From Welwitschia mirabilis (Eukaryota; Gnetophyta; Gnetopsida; Welwitschiales), in contig JBOZIK010000001.1 of assembly GCA_051453625.1 (NCBI GenBank), forward strand, positions 85,342,866 to 85,406,865: a DNA stretch of 64,000 nucleotides, in the 5' to 3' direction. Positions within the stretch are counted from its first letter, which is position 1. Each line of letters starts with the position of its first letter. Under the pieces are notes generated by a model that worked only from the letters and a program-made list of their open reading frames with translations, made no database searches and was not told the origin of the DNA. Both the position numbers and the translations under genes were made by a program. Of the stretch, positions 35,840 to 47,510 are shown in pieces.

Positions 35840-38718
35840 ATGGTCTAATCAATTACAAACATAAAGTGCATCATATAAGATAAAGTAAAACTTCCTAAAA
35901 TGTGTCTTATAAAAGCTCTAAACAACCCTAGAAATCAATTTTTTTTTTTTTTTTGGTGTAAAAATCATGAAAATATATATTACCCCTCTCTAAGAGAACT
36001 AATACATCCCATATTACCTAATCTTGTAAAAAGAAAGCACAAAACATGAGAAAAATAAAAAAGTGAAGAATAGGCGGCCCCCTAGAAGGCCAAAAACGAA
36101 GGTGCTTAAATAAAAAATCTAATCTAATAAAAGCATAGAGCTCATCGCACTGATTAATTTATCTATAAACTCACACATTTTAGTGTATAGTTTTCAAGAA
36201 AATGAGTTTCAAAGATAAGAACCTAATTCTACCCAGTAAAACACACAAAATCAGATATCTCATAAAATACATGGTGAAAATTAGATCCATAAGTACCAAA
36301 TCAAAAATCATGAAAAATTAATTAGTATATGTAAAAACTAGAATCTAAAAGGCTAAAAAAGGAGAAAAATTAAAATAATAAAAAAAAGAAAAACATACCT
36401 CATTTTAATAAATCCAATGAAATCACATAATATAGGAATATGAAATCAGCTAGTGTAAGAGCCAAAATATTGGTGGGCCTTAATGTAATACATGAATCAT
36501 GAAAGAATAGAGAGATATGCTCAAGAGTTTAGCCATGCTTTTATCCTATTGTTATCTAGTTGCTTCATCCAGATGATAGTTCTAAGATGACTATCTCAAA
36601 AATCTCATCTATTATCTACCTGATCATCTAAATGACTAGGTGGATAATACACTTTTAAAAGTTTTAGAAAGATAAAAATTTTAGATAAATAATTTAGGCT
36701 TAGATATTATCATTAAGGTACCAAAGTTTATCAGAAAATATAAAATATAGAAAATGGTGAAGAACCATTAACGATAAGCATTAGGAATGAGAAAAAACTT
36801 GAAATAATTAAAAGATAGAGTAATGAAAATGTATTAAGTAGGATGAATCTTAATAAAGAAAATTCAATGAGTATGTCCAAACTAAAATATGATCATGAAA
36901 AATATGTAAAACTCCAAAAAAACTATAATAAACATCATAAAAAATCATAAAGAACATCCTTTGATCAAAATGCTAAAATGAAGTCAACTTTATTTGATAA
37001 AACAACATGATTAAAAATAAAAATAACAATAAGAAAAAGATTGAATGATAAGGTCTTAAAAATAATTATGAAGAAGTATTGAAATAACTTTGAACTAATA
37101 AACCAAATAATAAAAGAAAAATAAAATGAAAATGGACAACTAGAAGGATGAAGAAGATAGTGTGCCTATCTAAATCCTAATCTAGAAAACCCTATTAAAA
37201 GATAGTATGAAGCTACATGAGTAAATATTCATGTTAAAATGAATTGACTCTATAAAATTCCACTAAAAAAGGTAGTGATTATAAGGAAACCAAAGATCAA
37301 GTACTTAAAACAATAAACTGATAAGACTAAAATTTGCTCAGAAATAAACTCTCCTATTCACATCATAAAATACATCCAAATCCTTAAAAGTAAAATGATC
37401 ATGTAGGAATACTAAGAGTCTAGGACACGAGAAATGCCTTTAATGATACTAGGAACACCATTAATCCCATAGCCTTAAATTTTTATTACTATTTTCTATG
37501 ATAAAGGGAGTGCAACAATATACAGAGAAGTGAGGATCCACAAAGCATAGCTAACTGAACCTCTAGTGGAGTTCCCATAGCTATCAACACTATGAAAAGT
37601 TCCTTCCAAAAACATTTACCCTAGTGTAGTGGGATGTCATGGTGACCACGTATTTTAGCATAGATATAATAGATCATGATCATTATTCTTTTTTTTTCTT
37701 TTTTATTTTTATTTTTTCCTTTTTTACAAAAAATAAATCTCAGATGACCACACACTCAAAAAGATAAAGGTGAATAACTAAGGTAAAGGATAGAAAAGAA
37801 TACATATAAATAACCAAAGACCTTACACTATTGAGAAAAACATAAGAACTAAAGCATCTTTCTTTAAAACAAAGTTCACAAACATGTGAATGTTTTAAGA
37901 TTGGATGAATCTAATCTTATTACTATAAAATGCCCAAGTATAATTACTAGTCATGGAAACTTCATAAATCAAATACATAAATCATGTTAAATATGATTAA
38001 GTAATATCATAATATCCATCAAATAAATCAACTAAGAAATAATTTAGACAATGGTTAGGACGAAGTTCTTCTTATTAAGGGAAACCTCCAAAACAATTGT
38101 TTCTATCATGTTCAAGATTGCATTAAAAGATTTTTCATATATTTTTAACCTTAATCTATTAACTTTTTAAATCTTCCTAGTGTCTCAATCAAAAGTTTTA
38201 ATTAAGCCATTAGAATGTACTTTCTCTATAAGATAAGGACCTAACCATTTAGATGTTAACTTATTATGTAAAAGATGCACTTAAGTGTTGTATCAAAGAA
38301 CAAGTTGACTAGGTTTAAACTTTTTTCGAAGTAACTTTTTATCATGTTTAAACTTAGCTTGGGCTTTGTGAATGAGTTGATGACATATGGCATGACTATT
38401 TTTTTCATCTAAGTGATTAAGTTGGATTAATCTATTTTTAAAACTTTCATGAAGAGCTACAAGATTAAGTTAATGGAAAGAATAACAAGAGTTATAAAAC
38501 ACATCAACTATTAAAATACAAACCTTTTTGTATACAAGTTCATTAGGTAAAAAGCTAAGAGAATTACACCAAGCAGTATAGTAAGCCAAAAGAACATCAT
38601 TAAGCTTAGAGGCCCAAGATTTCTTATCAATGGAGACAGGTTTTTAAAGAATTTTTTTATTTCTCTATTTGCATTTTTAGCTTGATCACTTGCTTATGGA
38701 TGATAAGCACAGGCTACT
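35840..38718 (-). mobile_element. Element X, main part: post-integrase region and integrase end
   Basis: Minus strand. 35840-37930 aligns with E5 1090-3130 (post-integrase, including conserved block 37500-37670 and polypyrimidine tract 37688-37728). 38100-38718 aligns with the E5 integrase C-terminus, with SDQAKNAN at about 38668-38685 (Lys for catalytic Glu). X is truncated at 38718 by the LTR of E10; its 3' part is the U fragment at 10503-10851. Confidence 0.7.
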
Positions 38719-39985
38719 TGTTGCACTACCAAATTGTATGTATTTAATATGGTATTTTGCATAGTTTTGTAGGACATTAGACAAGCTTATGTTGCATTTT
38801 AATGATAATGGAGAGTTAAGGCAAGTATCACAAAAATATGCAATCTTCATTATATTTGATAGCATTTAAAGAAATTTATAATACTTGCTATCTGAAGCAA
38901 TAGTTATATAATCAAAGAAGCTAATGTGATACAAGAAATACTTTACAAAAGCTCATTGTCCATCTTATCATCTAGATGACTATACAGATGATAGAAAAAC
39001 TAAACCTAAGAAGGATATTTACTAGATCAATCTTAGTAGCTAATGTGGAAGTTATATGATATGGCATCATCTCCTATGATGTTTAGATAAATAGTAAGAT
39101 AATACTTGAAATAAATGCTTTACCCAACTTTACCAAACTTTGATCATGTGGCTTGCATCTTCTTACAAAGTTTTTAGGATTATTAGTACATGTATTTGTA
39201 TTTGCTAATTTTAGAGTCTATTTTATAATCAATAACTCCTTCATCCTTGACTCTATTTTTATCTTATTTGGCATAAAAAATTTTTATGGTAGGATATTAA
39301 AGGGAAGGAGATCTATTTATTATTATTATAGAGAGATATCTTCCTTGGTGTTGGAATGTGTATCCTTCATTGAGGTATTTCAACTTTGTAACATGAATGC
39401 TGATTTGCTTTTCATCAAATCTTTATTTTTCTTTTCATATCTCTTTAGTATGTGCATCTCCCTTATAATTTATATTACTTCTAATTTTGTTATAACTTCT
39501 TTTGTGATATAGATCATAAGGACAACCTTTGTTAAGGTTGGTATTATTAGTTTAAGTACATTACATTTTATTTCTTAAATTAACTTTGCATTATTTTCAT
39601 ATTCTATTTAACGTATTTGATAGCTTAGGTTGGTCTTGATTTAATGATGACTTTCCTTGATTGATCTAGACTATACAAGGCTGATTTCTGTGATAGGTTT
39701 ATTTAGTAATCTAATAGAAATTTCATTTAGAATAGGATTTGCATTTCATTTGTATAATGTGTTCATTTGCATTGTTATTTTTGCATTATTATTTCTAATT
39801 TAAAATTACATGGCGTTTTATTTTTCAAATTAATTATCTTTCTTCTCGTCTGTGCCTTCAATGAGATTATGATATTTGAGTCACTTCCATCTATATTAGT
39901 GTATTATGTTGTGAAAAATCTATATATTTGTGATTTATAGAATTTATTTGAGGACATATCGTTTTCATAAATATGCACCACAACA
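38719..39985 (+). repeat. 5' LTR of E10, type B
   Basis: TGTTGCACTACC ... CACCACAACA, followed by the PBS. Aligns in reverse with 9397-10502 and 51136-52185. Dyad-motif copy at 38956-38993, with perfect inner palindrome TCATCTAGATGA, 237 bp from the start. The frame at 39153-39512 is within the LTR and not conserved. Confidence 0.85.
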
Positions 39986-39987
39986 TC

Positions 39988-40004
39988 TTGGTACTATTGC
40001 TTAA
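39988..40004 (+). promoter_or_regulatory. Primer binding site of E10
   Basis: TTGGTACTATTGCTTAAA, two bases after the LTR end. Confidence 0.7.
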
Positions 40005-40640
40005 AAAAGTCTATTTGGAGTTTGAGGATTGTCATTGCTCAAGTAAGTGCTTTGGATTTCAGTTTAGATATTTACCTATAGTAGCATTGTATTCTTAGAG
40101 TAGAAATGTAGGTTTTTATTTTTGCATTTTTCATTTTACATTTCAAAATAAATTCCTTTTTGTCCTCCTTGTTTTCCAAATAATGTGTGGTGGTGACGGT
40201 CTCTGATTCTTAAAAACTAGGATTTTCTTATTATCGTCTTTATCATCCAAATGACTTAGTAGATGATTTTCTATTTTTATTTTTTGTTATTTCATGATTT
40301 TATTTTTTATTGTTTTTTGTTTAAGTTTTTTGTATTTGCTATTATTTAGGTACATCATTCAAATGATCACTGAGATGATGCTTACAAAAAAAAAATTAAA
40401 CATGCTAAGACATGGTAAATACTAGTAAAAAGGTGAAATATTAGAGAGAGTGACTATTAATCGAAGAAAATATTTGAGAACATTTGGTCGACTATGAACC
40501 TAATCTAAGTAGATACATCCTAGGTACGTAAAATGTTTCAAGAGTTAAATAAGAAGATTTTTCTGCATTTTCTATTTCAAAATCTAATTTTTTAAAAGAA
40601 AATTTTTCAAAAAATAGTTCAGAAGAAAGTCATTTTATTA
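40005..40640 (+). other. 5' leader of E10
   Basis: Non-coding; dyad-motif relics at 40228-40262 and 40355-40385. The end (40415-40620) aligns with the start of E3 (20740-20940). Confidence 0.55.
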
Positions 40641-41968
40641 CAATATTGAATTCATCGCAAAAAGAGAAACAGGTTGCTTTGCCTAATCCCCCTATTATTA
40701 TCAGAACCTCTACCCCTATAAATCATATGCTAATGTTACTCCTAAAGAATTTATTGCAACTAAGAAAAAAGAAATCCAAATCCCTTTGACCTACCTCCTA
40801 GTGATGATGTTGAGTTAAGAAATTTAAATGCTTATTCTATTTTTAATGAAGAAGATGATGAAGATCCCCTCCAACGTATAGCGGATATGGGACAATTAGT
40901 ACTTACTTTTAGAAATGATAAAAAAAAAATTGGTGATCATATTTATATGATTATTTTCCCCATCACTTTAAAAGGAAAAGCTAAACTGTGGTTAAAACCT
41001 ATTTTACACAAAAGTTTAAAAACATGAGAATCAAGTTCAAGAGGCATTACTAAAAATATTTATGAGTGAAACAACCATTAAAAAAAGAAGTAACAAATTT
41101 CCAATAAAAACCCAATGAAGACTATGCCTCTACTTATGAACAAATTTTTTCTTTCCATACATTCTAATTTTATAGATGCTTTTACTCAAGAAGAATTAGT
41201 AAATTATTTCTATAGTGGACTTAATAGCTAAACTAAACAACTTGTAGACTTTTCATGTAAAGGAAATTTGATGAATCTCACTTTAGAAAATGTATGGAGA
41301 TTATTGAAAGAACTTGTAGAAGTAAGTTCAATATGGCCTAAGCTCACCCCTAAAGCAAATTGAATAGTAGACCAAATCATAAAAGATCTTAAATAAGTTA
41401 AACAAGAAAAAGAGGAAGTGAAAATAAAAATTTAAAAAACTAATAAGTGTTATTAAGGATTTTCTACAACACTATAAGAATACACTCAAATGATCTTAGA
41501 TGAAAAGGTAGAAATAGAAAAGAGTATGGTTGTGGTTTCAACTTGTGATTTCTATGAAGACAACTATCAGATAATAGAATATTATTCTTTATTAGCTACT
41601 TACAATGAAAAGATTTATGAATAGGTGTGTGCATTCAACTAAAACTCTTCAAACTTTAAAAATCAAAGTCAAAAACAAAATCAAAATTAAAATCAATTTC
41701 AACCTAAAATGAATAGATAACCAAACTTTTAATCCTTTAAAAATAAATTAAAATATTCCAAGAAAATCATCTAAATTTTCAACCATTTAGAAATATATTT
41801 GAGAATGCTAACTTTTAAACAAATAACTCAAACTTTCAACCAAGTAACTCAAATTATCAAGGAAGCATATCAAACTCACAAAAGCAAAATGATCCACTTA
41901 GAAATTCCATTAATTAGTTAAGAAAATCTTAAGAGAAGATAAATTTAAATAGTAAAAATCTTATTAAT
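40640..41968 (+). pseudogene. gag of E10, 5' part, decayed
   Basis: Readings KEFIATKKKEIQIPLTYL, DDVELRNLNAYSIF and DPLQRIADMGQLVLTF give the family gag start near 40750-40910. GKAKLWLKPILHKSL and the later LVNYFYSGLNS segment follow. The knuckle region near 41540-41590 has lost its His and last Cys. Interrupted at 41968 by the TTAAT-flanked insertion and resumed at 47169. Confidence 0.7.
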
Positions 41969-41994
41969 TGTAACATCCCATTTTTTTAAATGTA

Positions 41995-42827
41995 NNNNNN
42001 NNNNNNNNNNNNNNNNNNNNNNNNNNNNNNNNNNNNNNNNNNNNNNNNNNNNNNNNNNNNNNNNNNNNNNNNNNNNNNNNNNNNNNNNNNNNNNNNNNNN
42101 NNNNNNNNNNNNNNNNNNNNNNNNNNNNNNNNNNNNNNNNNNNNNNNNNNNNNNNNNNNNNNNNNNNNNNNNNNNNNNNNNNNNNNNNNNNNNNNNNNNN
42201 NNNNNNNNNNNNNNNNNNNNNNNNNNNNNNNNNNNNNNNNNNNNNNNNNNNNNNNNNNNNNNNNNNNNNNNNNNNNNNNNNNNNNNNNNNNNNNNNNNNN
42301 NNNNNNNNNNNNNNNNNNNNNNNNNNNNNNNNNNNNNNNNNNNNNNNNNNNNNNNNNNNNNNNNNNNNNNNNNNNNNNNNNNNNNNNNNNNNNNNNNNNN
42401 NNNNNNNNNNNNNNNNNNNNNNNNNNNNNNNNNNNNNNNNNNNNNNNNNNNNNNNNNNNNNNNNNNNNNNNNNNNNNNNNNNNNNNNNNNNNNNNNNNNN
42501 NNNNNNNNNNNNNNNNNNNNNNNNNNNNNNNNNNNNNNNNNNNNNNNNNNNNNNNNNNNNNNNNNNNNNNNNNNNNNNNNNNNNNNNNNNNNNNNNNNNN
42601 NNNNNNNNNNNNNNNNNNNNNNNNNNNNNNNNNNNNNNNNNNNNNNNNNNNNNNNNNNNNNNNNNNNNNNNNNNNNNNNNNNNNNNNNNNNNNNNNNNNN
42701 NNNNNNNNNNNNNNNNNNNNNNNNNNNNNNNNNNNNNNNNNNNNNNNNNNNNNNNNNNNNNNNNNNNNNNNNNNNNNNNNNNNNNNNNNNNNNNNNNNNN
42801 NNNNNNNNNNNNNNNNNNNNNNNNNNN
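41995..42827. other. Assembly gap (833 N)
   Basis: Uncalled bases; frames spanning it are meaningless. Confidence 0.98.
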
Positions 42828-43850
42828 AGTGCATACTTATCTCACACTCAGAGACTCTTGAGAGCTTCTAGCCATTCTGATAAAGCTTTTCATCAAATTA
42901 ATAGAGCCAAAAATGCCGTTTAATCAGCTAGATACCACCATCAATTCCTATTCTTTAGGTGGTTTAACTCTAATCTTATTGGGGGTCTATGAGAGGAGGT
43001 TGAGGCGGGAAGCATAGCACAGAATGGGTTTGGCCTACTTGTCTTCATACGGTATCTATTTTAACAAGATGAGGGAGAAATGCCTCCCAGGAGGGTTGCT
43101 TTTGCAAACTTGATAGAAGTCAAATTTCAAAGAAATGGTGTCTTTTAACACTTTGCAGAGCTAAAATCATCTAATATTTTGAACAAGATTGAGCACAGAT
43201 GGATGTGGACGACAACAGTCCTGCATTATCAGACATTTGCAGAAGGTTGGATTGATGTTGCAGACTGATTCCGAGGAAATGTTAGCATGAAATCCATGTT
43301 GTTCCAAGAGAATCAGAATCATTTCCATTTTGTTGGTTTTTCTCTTATGGTAATTCCCAATCCAGTCCCTCCTCCCTCAATTCAGAGATCGATAGAATCT
43401 GTAAGATGTTCAATGACCACCCCTTCTGTACCCTCCTCTCTTGATCATTGGCTTTCATTATCCATGAATTTTGCTTTCTCTTCTTCATACTGAATCTGTT
43501 TTAGCATTGGAAGGGAGAAATGAAAGAGAAGAGAGAAAGAGCTACAGGATGAAGGAGGCAAGCTGAGCAAGGAAAGTGGAAAAATGGAGCATTAATATTC
43601 AAGTGCAGTGAGGAGAAACCTGAAGAAACGCACTGAGGAAGAGGCCTAATAGAGTACATGCAGACGTAGCAACATGTCTGAACAGCACAGAGACAAGGAA
43701 AAAAAGACGCGAATAACTCTGACTGGTAAAGAGAGAGAGCGCAAATAAGAGTGTGCTGAGATTTCTGTAGACGTAATCGTGAAAGGGAGCTCTTGATCCG
43801 AAAATTTCCCACAGGTTTTAAGCTTAGATCCGGTGATTTTCTGTGACCTC
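42828..43850. other. Higher-GC sequence of host-gene character, unassigned
   Basis: Composition near that of plant genes, with pyrimidine-rich and AGGT-like stretches, unlike the flanking retroelements. No protein is recognised: the frames at 43287-43493 (+) and 43501-43812 (-) look like shadows of untranslated or intronic sequence upstream of the clathrin light chain copy. Confidence 0.4.
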
Positions 43851-43862
43851 TANNNNNNNNNN

Positions 43863-44450
43863 TTGTTATGCATCAACTCGGATCTAGCTCTAGGAGAATT
43901 ACCACCAAAGACGTCAGGATGCGAGGAAGAGCTCGGGGCAAACACCATTTCCACCTCGTCTGCAAGGCCTCTTGAGGACAGATACACAGGGTGTGATCTG
44001 CGCCTTGAATTGCAGAGATTTAAATCCTTCACTTCATCACCCGAGCATTCCTGTAGGACGATGTGCCCAAGGATCCTATCGGAGGCTAATTCGATAATGC
44101 GGTATGTACATGGAGATGGGAAATTTGGAAGAGAATTAGCAGCATGAAACCCCAACATCCACAGCCTTTGGCCCCCTTCAATTTTAAGGAGTATGTCGTT
44201 TCTCCTGATGTCAACGCCAATGGCTCTAAAAACGGTGATGCAATTTTCGGCATGCCTCCTTCCAATAGTCCAATCTTACCAGTGCCCGAGGATACGCAGT
44301 AAGAAGGTTATGCCCTTCGCAAATGGAATAGGCGAAATGCGATTCGACTTGAAGAAAAGGAAGAGGCTGAAAAAAAGCTAATCTATTTATTTTCTCTGAA
44401 TCAGGCTGAAGCTTCTAAAAAGGAATTTTATAATAGGAGGAAGACAAGTT
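43863..44450 (+). pseudogene. Clathrin light chain gene fragment, broken
   Basis: Two parts. At 43957-44040 the reading ARPLEDRYTGCDLRLELQRF / KSFTSS recalls the plant clathrin light chain N-terminus (TRPFDDGYxGYDxRLxSQRFxSF). At 44162-44450, in another frame, PLAPFNFKEYVVSPDVNA, AIFGMPPSNSPILPVPED and EGYALRKWNRRNAIRLEE, then KKEFYNRRK, match the conserved centre (GPILPPP, EGYALREWRRQNAIxLEEKE, KKEFYEKR). Clathrin light chain binds the heavy-chain hub of endocytic coats. A TAA stop lies at 44300-44302, the two parts need a frameshift, a 10-bp N gap lies at 43853-43862, and the C-terminal half is absent: after 44450 similarity ends. Identification of the centre is firm by motif; expression is unlikely. 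Confidence 0.75.
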
Positions 44451-44980
44451 ATGGGACTGGGATGACAGGGCGGATCTGGCCTGCTTGTTCTTGATTCAAC
44501 AGAGGTGCAAGTTCCACCAAAGACCCAGCATCTATGGGTGGTGGTGTTGGATTCCGGCCTTAGCTTTGAAAGAGTGAAACCCATATAAAATTCCTTTTGA
44601 GCAGAACAATGTGGTCAAATATGAAAGAACAAGTATATTAAATTAGTTTTGGTTATTAGGATGCAATTCGTTTTGCTTTTATTTATTTATTTGTTTATTT
44701 TTTTGTGCAGCATACTTTAAGATGTTCAATTTAGTGATTGCCTTATGTCATTCTATCAATCATATTTGACATTCTAGTAGGGCAAAATTTTTAACTTCTC
44801 CATTTGCGTACTTGTTTTATAAGAGTATTGCAGCCCCTCGTTTTGCCCAATTTAGCATTTTATTGGCATTATTTTATTGGCAATACAACCATTACAACTA
44901 TAAAATAATTTTTAGAGGTTATCTTGACTTTTAAAACACAAGAATTGTAATCTTAAATCATTACATTAAATTTAAAACAT
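44451..44980. other. Sequence 3' of the clathrin light chain fragment
   Basis: Higher-GC to about 44600, then AT-rich. No frame matches the missing C-terminal part of the light chain. The minus frame 44387-44584 is a shadow. Confidence 0.4.
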
Positions 44981-45430
44981 ATGTAACACATATTTATAAT
45001 GTTTTATTATAGTATTTTATAATATATTAAGTATGGTATAACATTAACTTACCTTGGGTTATATTTCGAAGTATTACACCATAATTATGCTATACTACAT
45101 AATATTGTTTTATATTATAATTATATTATATTATGTAAATTTATATATATTATATTATTATATCCTGCATTATGTGATATCCTACTATATTGCCATCATA
45201 ATATTATCTTTTATTACATTATAGCTATACTGTATTATATAATAATGTAATTGTAGTATATAGTATTTTGTATCACATTGCATGCAAAATATATTATATG
45301 GCGTATGTATTGTATTATATTACATCACATAATGGTTGTAATATTATATTATTTTATAATATAATATTCCATATACATATTATACTATATTATATGTGTG
45401 ACATTATATTATCTTATAATATGCTACCTC
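44980..45430. repeat. Low-complexity TATAT/ATTATA-rich stretch
   Basis: Nearly pure A/T with repeated TATATTAT-type words and a few CACA runs near 45430-45442. The frame 45268-45489 is low complexity and not a gene. Confidence 0.8.
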
Positions 45431-46155
45431 ATACACACACATACTTTATTGTAAAGTGGAGACTTGTTTTATTCAAAAGAGAAGGTTAATGTTAAGACTA
45501 GATACTGAGAAACTATTTTCTAGATAAGACTAAATACTCATCTTGATGCTTTAAATGCTATTGTTAGTATAATTATCTTAATAAAATGCTTTTTCATACC
45601 TAGTAATTAATCTATAATAAATGTTAGATGTGGTTGGTTATTAACTAATAACCATGCTAATTTTAATAGGATTGATGTAGTTATATTTTGCATGGTTTGT
45701 TTATCTAATGATGCAAGTTTAGCACTTTCTTTAGTGTTCATGATCATCTCAATATGCCCTATCACAATCTAGGTATGTAGCTTAAACTTATTGCCTTACA
45801 TGTTTATGCTCATGAATTGGATGCTTTAAGTAGTTATTTGCTACCCTACGAACACAACAATATATCATTAGTAATTTTCCTATGATGCTCATTGAAAATA
45901 ACTAGGCTTAAAATTAGCTTATTTAATTCTTTAACTTCTATGATGCCAAGTCTATTGATAGTAGCAATCTAATTCAGTGGCATATAGACTAGTTTCTTGG
46001 GCATTTATATATTTACATATTGATAGACTCATTATATCATGTTGTAAAAGGAGCATCCATGAGGTATCCTGCCTAAATGGCATGTGTGTATGTATGTATG
46101 CCTATGTGTTAATCGCATTACTGCAACATGTCATACTATTGATATTATCCCTTCC
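45431..46155. other. No recognisable gene
   Basis: AT-rich non-coding sequence within the insertion. The frame 45977-46213 runs into the tandem repeats and shows no known motif. Confidence 0.4.
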
Positions 46156-46440
46156 ATTGGCTAATACTAAGATAAGGGAGAGATTTGAGGGATCTCTTTA
46201 CATGCTTAGTTGATGGGTTTATCGATAGTCATTTATATATTTTCTTCCCCTTACATTAGTTGATACTAAGATGAGGAAGAGATTTGAGGGATATCTTTAC
46301 ATGCTTAGTTGATGGATCTACTAATGGTTATTTATATATATATTTTTTTCCTCCCATTGACATAGACTAAGATGAGAAAGAGCGTCGAGGGAACTCTTGA
46401 CAGGTTTAGTTTCTATGTGTCTAATGGACATTTTGGCCAA
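46156..46440 (+). repeat. Three imperfect tandem repeats of about 100 bp
   Basis: Units begin near 46156, 46257 and 46361. Each has ACTAAGAT(A/G)AG, GAGATTTGAGGGAT-like, CTTTACATGCTTAGTT and, in the first two, ATTTATATAT with a pyrimidine tract. The third is the most diverged. Confidence 0.75.
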
Positions 46441-46769
46441 GTGACCAAGAGATTTACTATGATTTTCTGGGTATCCATATATGATTTATGATATTATACA
46501 TATACATTATTATTGTTTATGCATTAAAATTCCTTATTAGGAATTCTTGTTGTAACCTCAAGAGTTTCTGATCAGCTATCTCCTATATTTTTAGACATAG
46601 CTATGATGCTTATGTGTATATGTATTGTGCATAATACCTTTCGATGACATGTCATTTTAATATGTCATGATACTCTTTTTCTAGTTGAGTTGGACATCAT
46701 ATTTCTTGTATTGGTTTATACTTAATTTTGCACATATTCCATTGACACTGACTACCTTAATCTATCCTA

Positions 46770-46895
46770 TGCTCCTGCATATCAGTGGAGATAGGAATGA
46801 GGTCCAAGATAGAACTACGTGTGGTCTGATCTCCTCTGGATGAAGATACGTAGGCATGGTTTCTTGGTTGTTGGTGCAACCAACCATTTAACCAC
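46770..46895 (+). repeat. LTR-like signature (ACTACGT ... GATACGTAGGCA)
   Basis: AGAACTACGTGTGGTCTGAT, then GATGAAGATACGTAGGCA and GGTGCAACCAACC in close order. From memory similar strings are common in LTRs of several plant LTR retrotransposons, which would make 46.5-47.17 kb the right LTR of the insertion. No second copy is visible, probably because of the gap. Confidence 0.35.
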
Positions 46896-47168
46896 AACTT
46901 ATACACTTCTCTAGTGTGTTTTTAAATGAGATTTTTTTTTTTGAATAATCATAATATGGAATGTGGTGTTAATCAGGTGAGCTATTCTCATATAGTTCTC
47001 CTAAGGTGTATCCTATGGGTTAAGAGGCAATTATCTTAGTCTCAAACTAATTGATTCATTGTAATGGTTAATTGTGTCTTGTAAGTTAATTTAATTTAAG
47101 TTTAAATTTAAAATAAATTCCCATGTTTTTCATGCTTCTTAAATCTAGCCTAAGCGTGGATTGTGATA

Positions 47169-47510
47169 TTAATGTTCTTTAATAAACTTTACTTGCTAAT
47201 CAAAAACCGCATGAGTCACTTGTAATACAACCTTACTAAACCCTAATAAAGTAAGAAAAGAATATAAGACTGTAACACAAAGTGGACATGATAAAATGCC
47301 TCCTACTCAAGAGGCTTAAACATATCAATATGATAAGAATGAAGAAGAAGATAAGGATATTAAAATCTTATAAAATCATGCTTTCCATTCTCTTTTAAAT
47401 GACAATAAGAAAAATTCTTCTCAAGATAAAAATAAGAAACTTGCTACCCCAATGTTTGATAGATTAAACAACAATCCTACCTTTGATAAACATCTTAAAG
47501 CCTTAATGCA
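47169..47510 (+). pseudogene. gag C-terminal part of E10, resumed
   Basis: Aligns with 58465-59190 of E8 (LLNPNKVKKDCKVV and NKKKNSSQKKPATPWLNRL equivalents). Stops at expected Gln and Trp codons. Confidence 0.65.

Larger units (their letters stand above)
41969..47168 (+). mobile_element. 5.2-kb insertion in E10 gag carrying a host gene fragment
   Basis: TTAAT at 41964-41968 and again at 47169-47173. With the insert removed, the flanks align base for base with the uninterrupted gag of E8 (about 58435-58485). The insert starts TGTAACATCCCA, a typical plant LTR start, and ends GGATTGTGATA, which could be a decayed ...CA end. An 833-bp N gap follows 26 bp after the start, so a left LTR cannot be verified. 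42828-44600 is clearly richer in GC than the rest of the window. Likely an LTR retroelement or other mobile unit that captured host sequence. Confidence 0.6.

Noticed and set aside
39153-39512. Plus-strand 119-codon hydrophobic frame
   Set aside because: Lies inside the type-B LTR and is not open in the other type-B LTRs.
41986-42871. Long open frames of about 280-290 codons on both strands
   Set aside because: They consist almost wholly of N. The same holds for frames at 58465-59193, 59914-60492 and 61560-62198, apart from their non-N ends.
43501-43812. Minus-strand frame of 103 codons in the higher-GC island
   Set aside because: No known motif and antisense to the clathrin light chain copy; composition of untranslated or intronic DNA explains the lack of stops.
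43850-44158. Minus-strand frame of 102 codons
   Set aside because: Exact antisense of the clathrin light chain N-terminal part; the plus strand explains the sequence.
44980-45430. Organellar or replication-origin-like AT-rich DNA
   Set aside because: Only low-complexity TATA words; no organellar gene or tRNA nearby.
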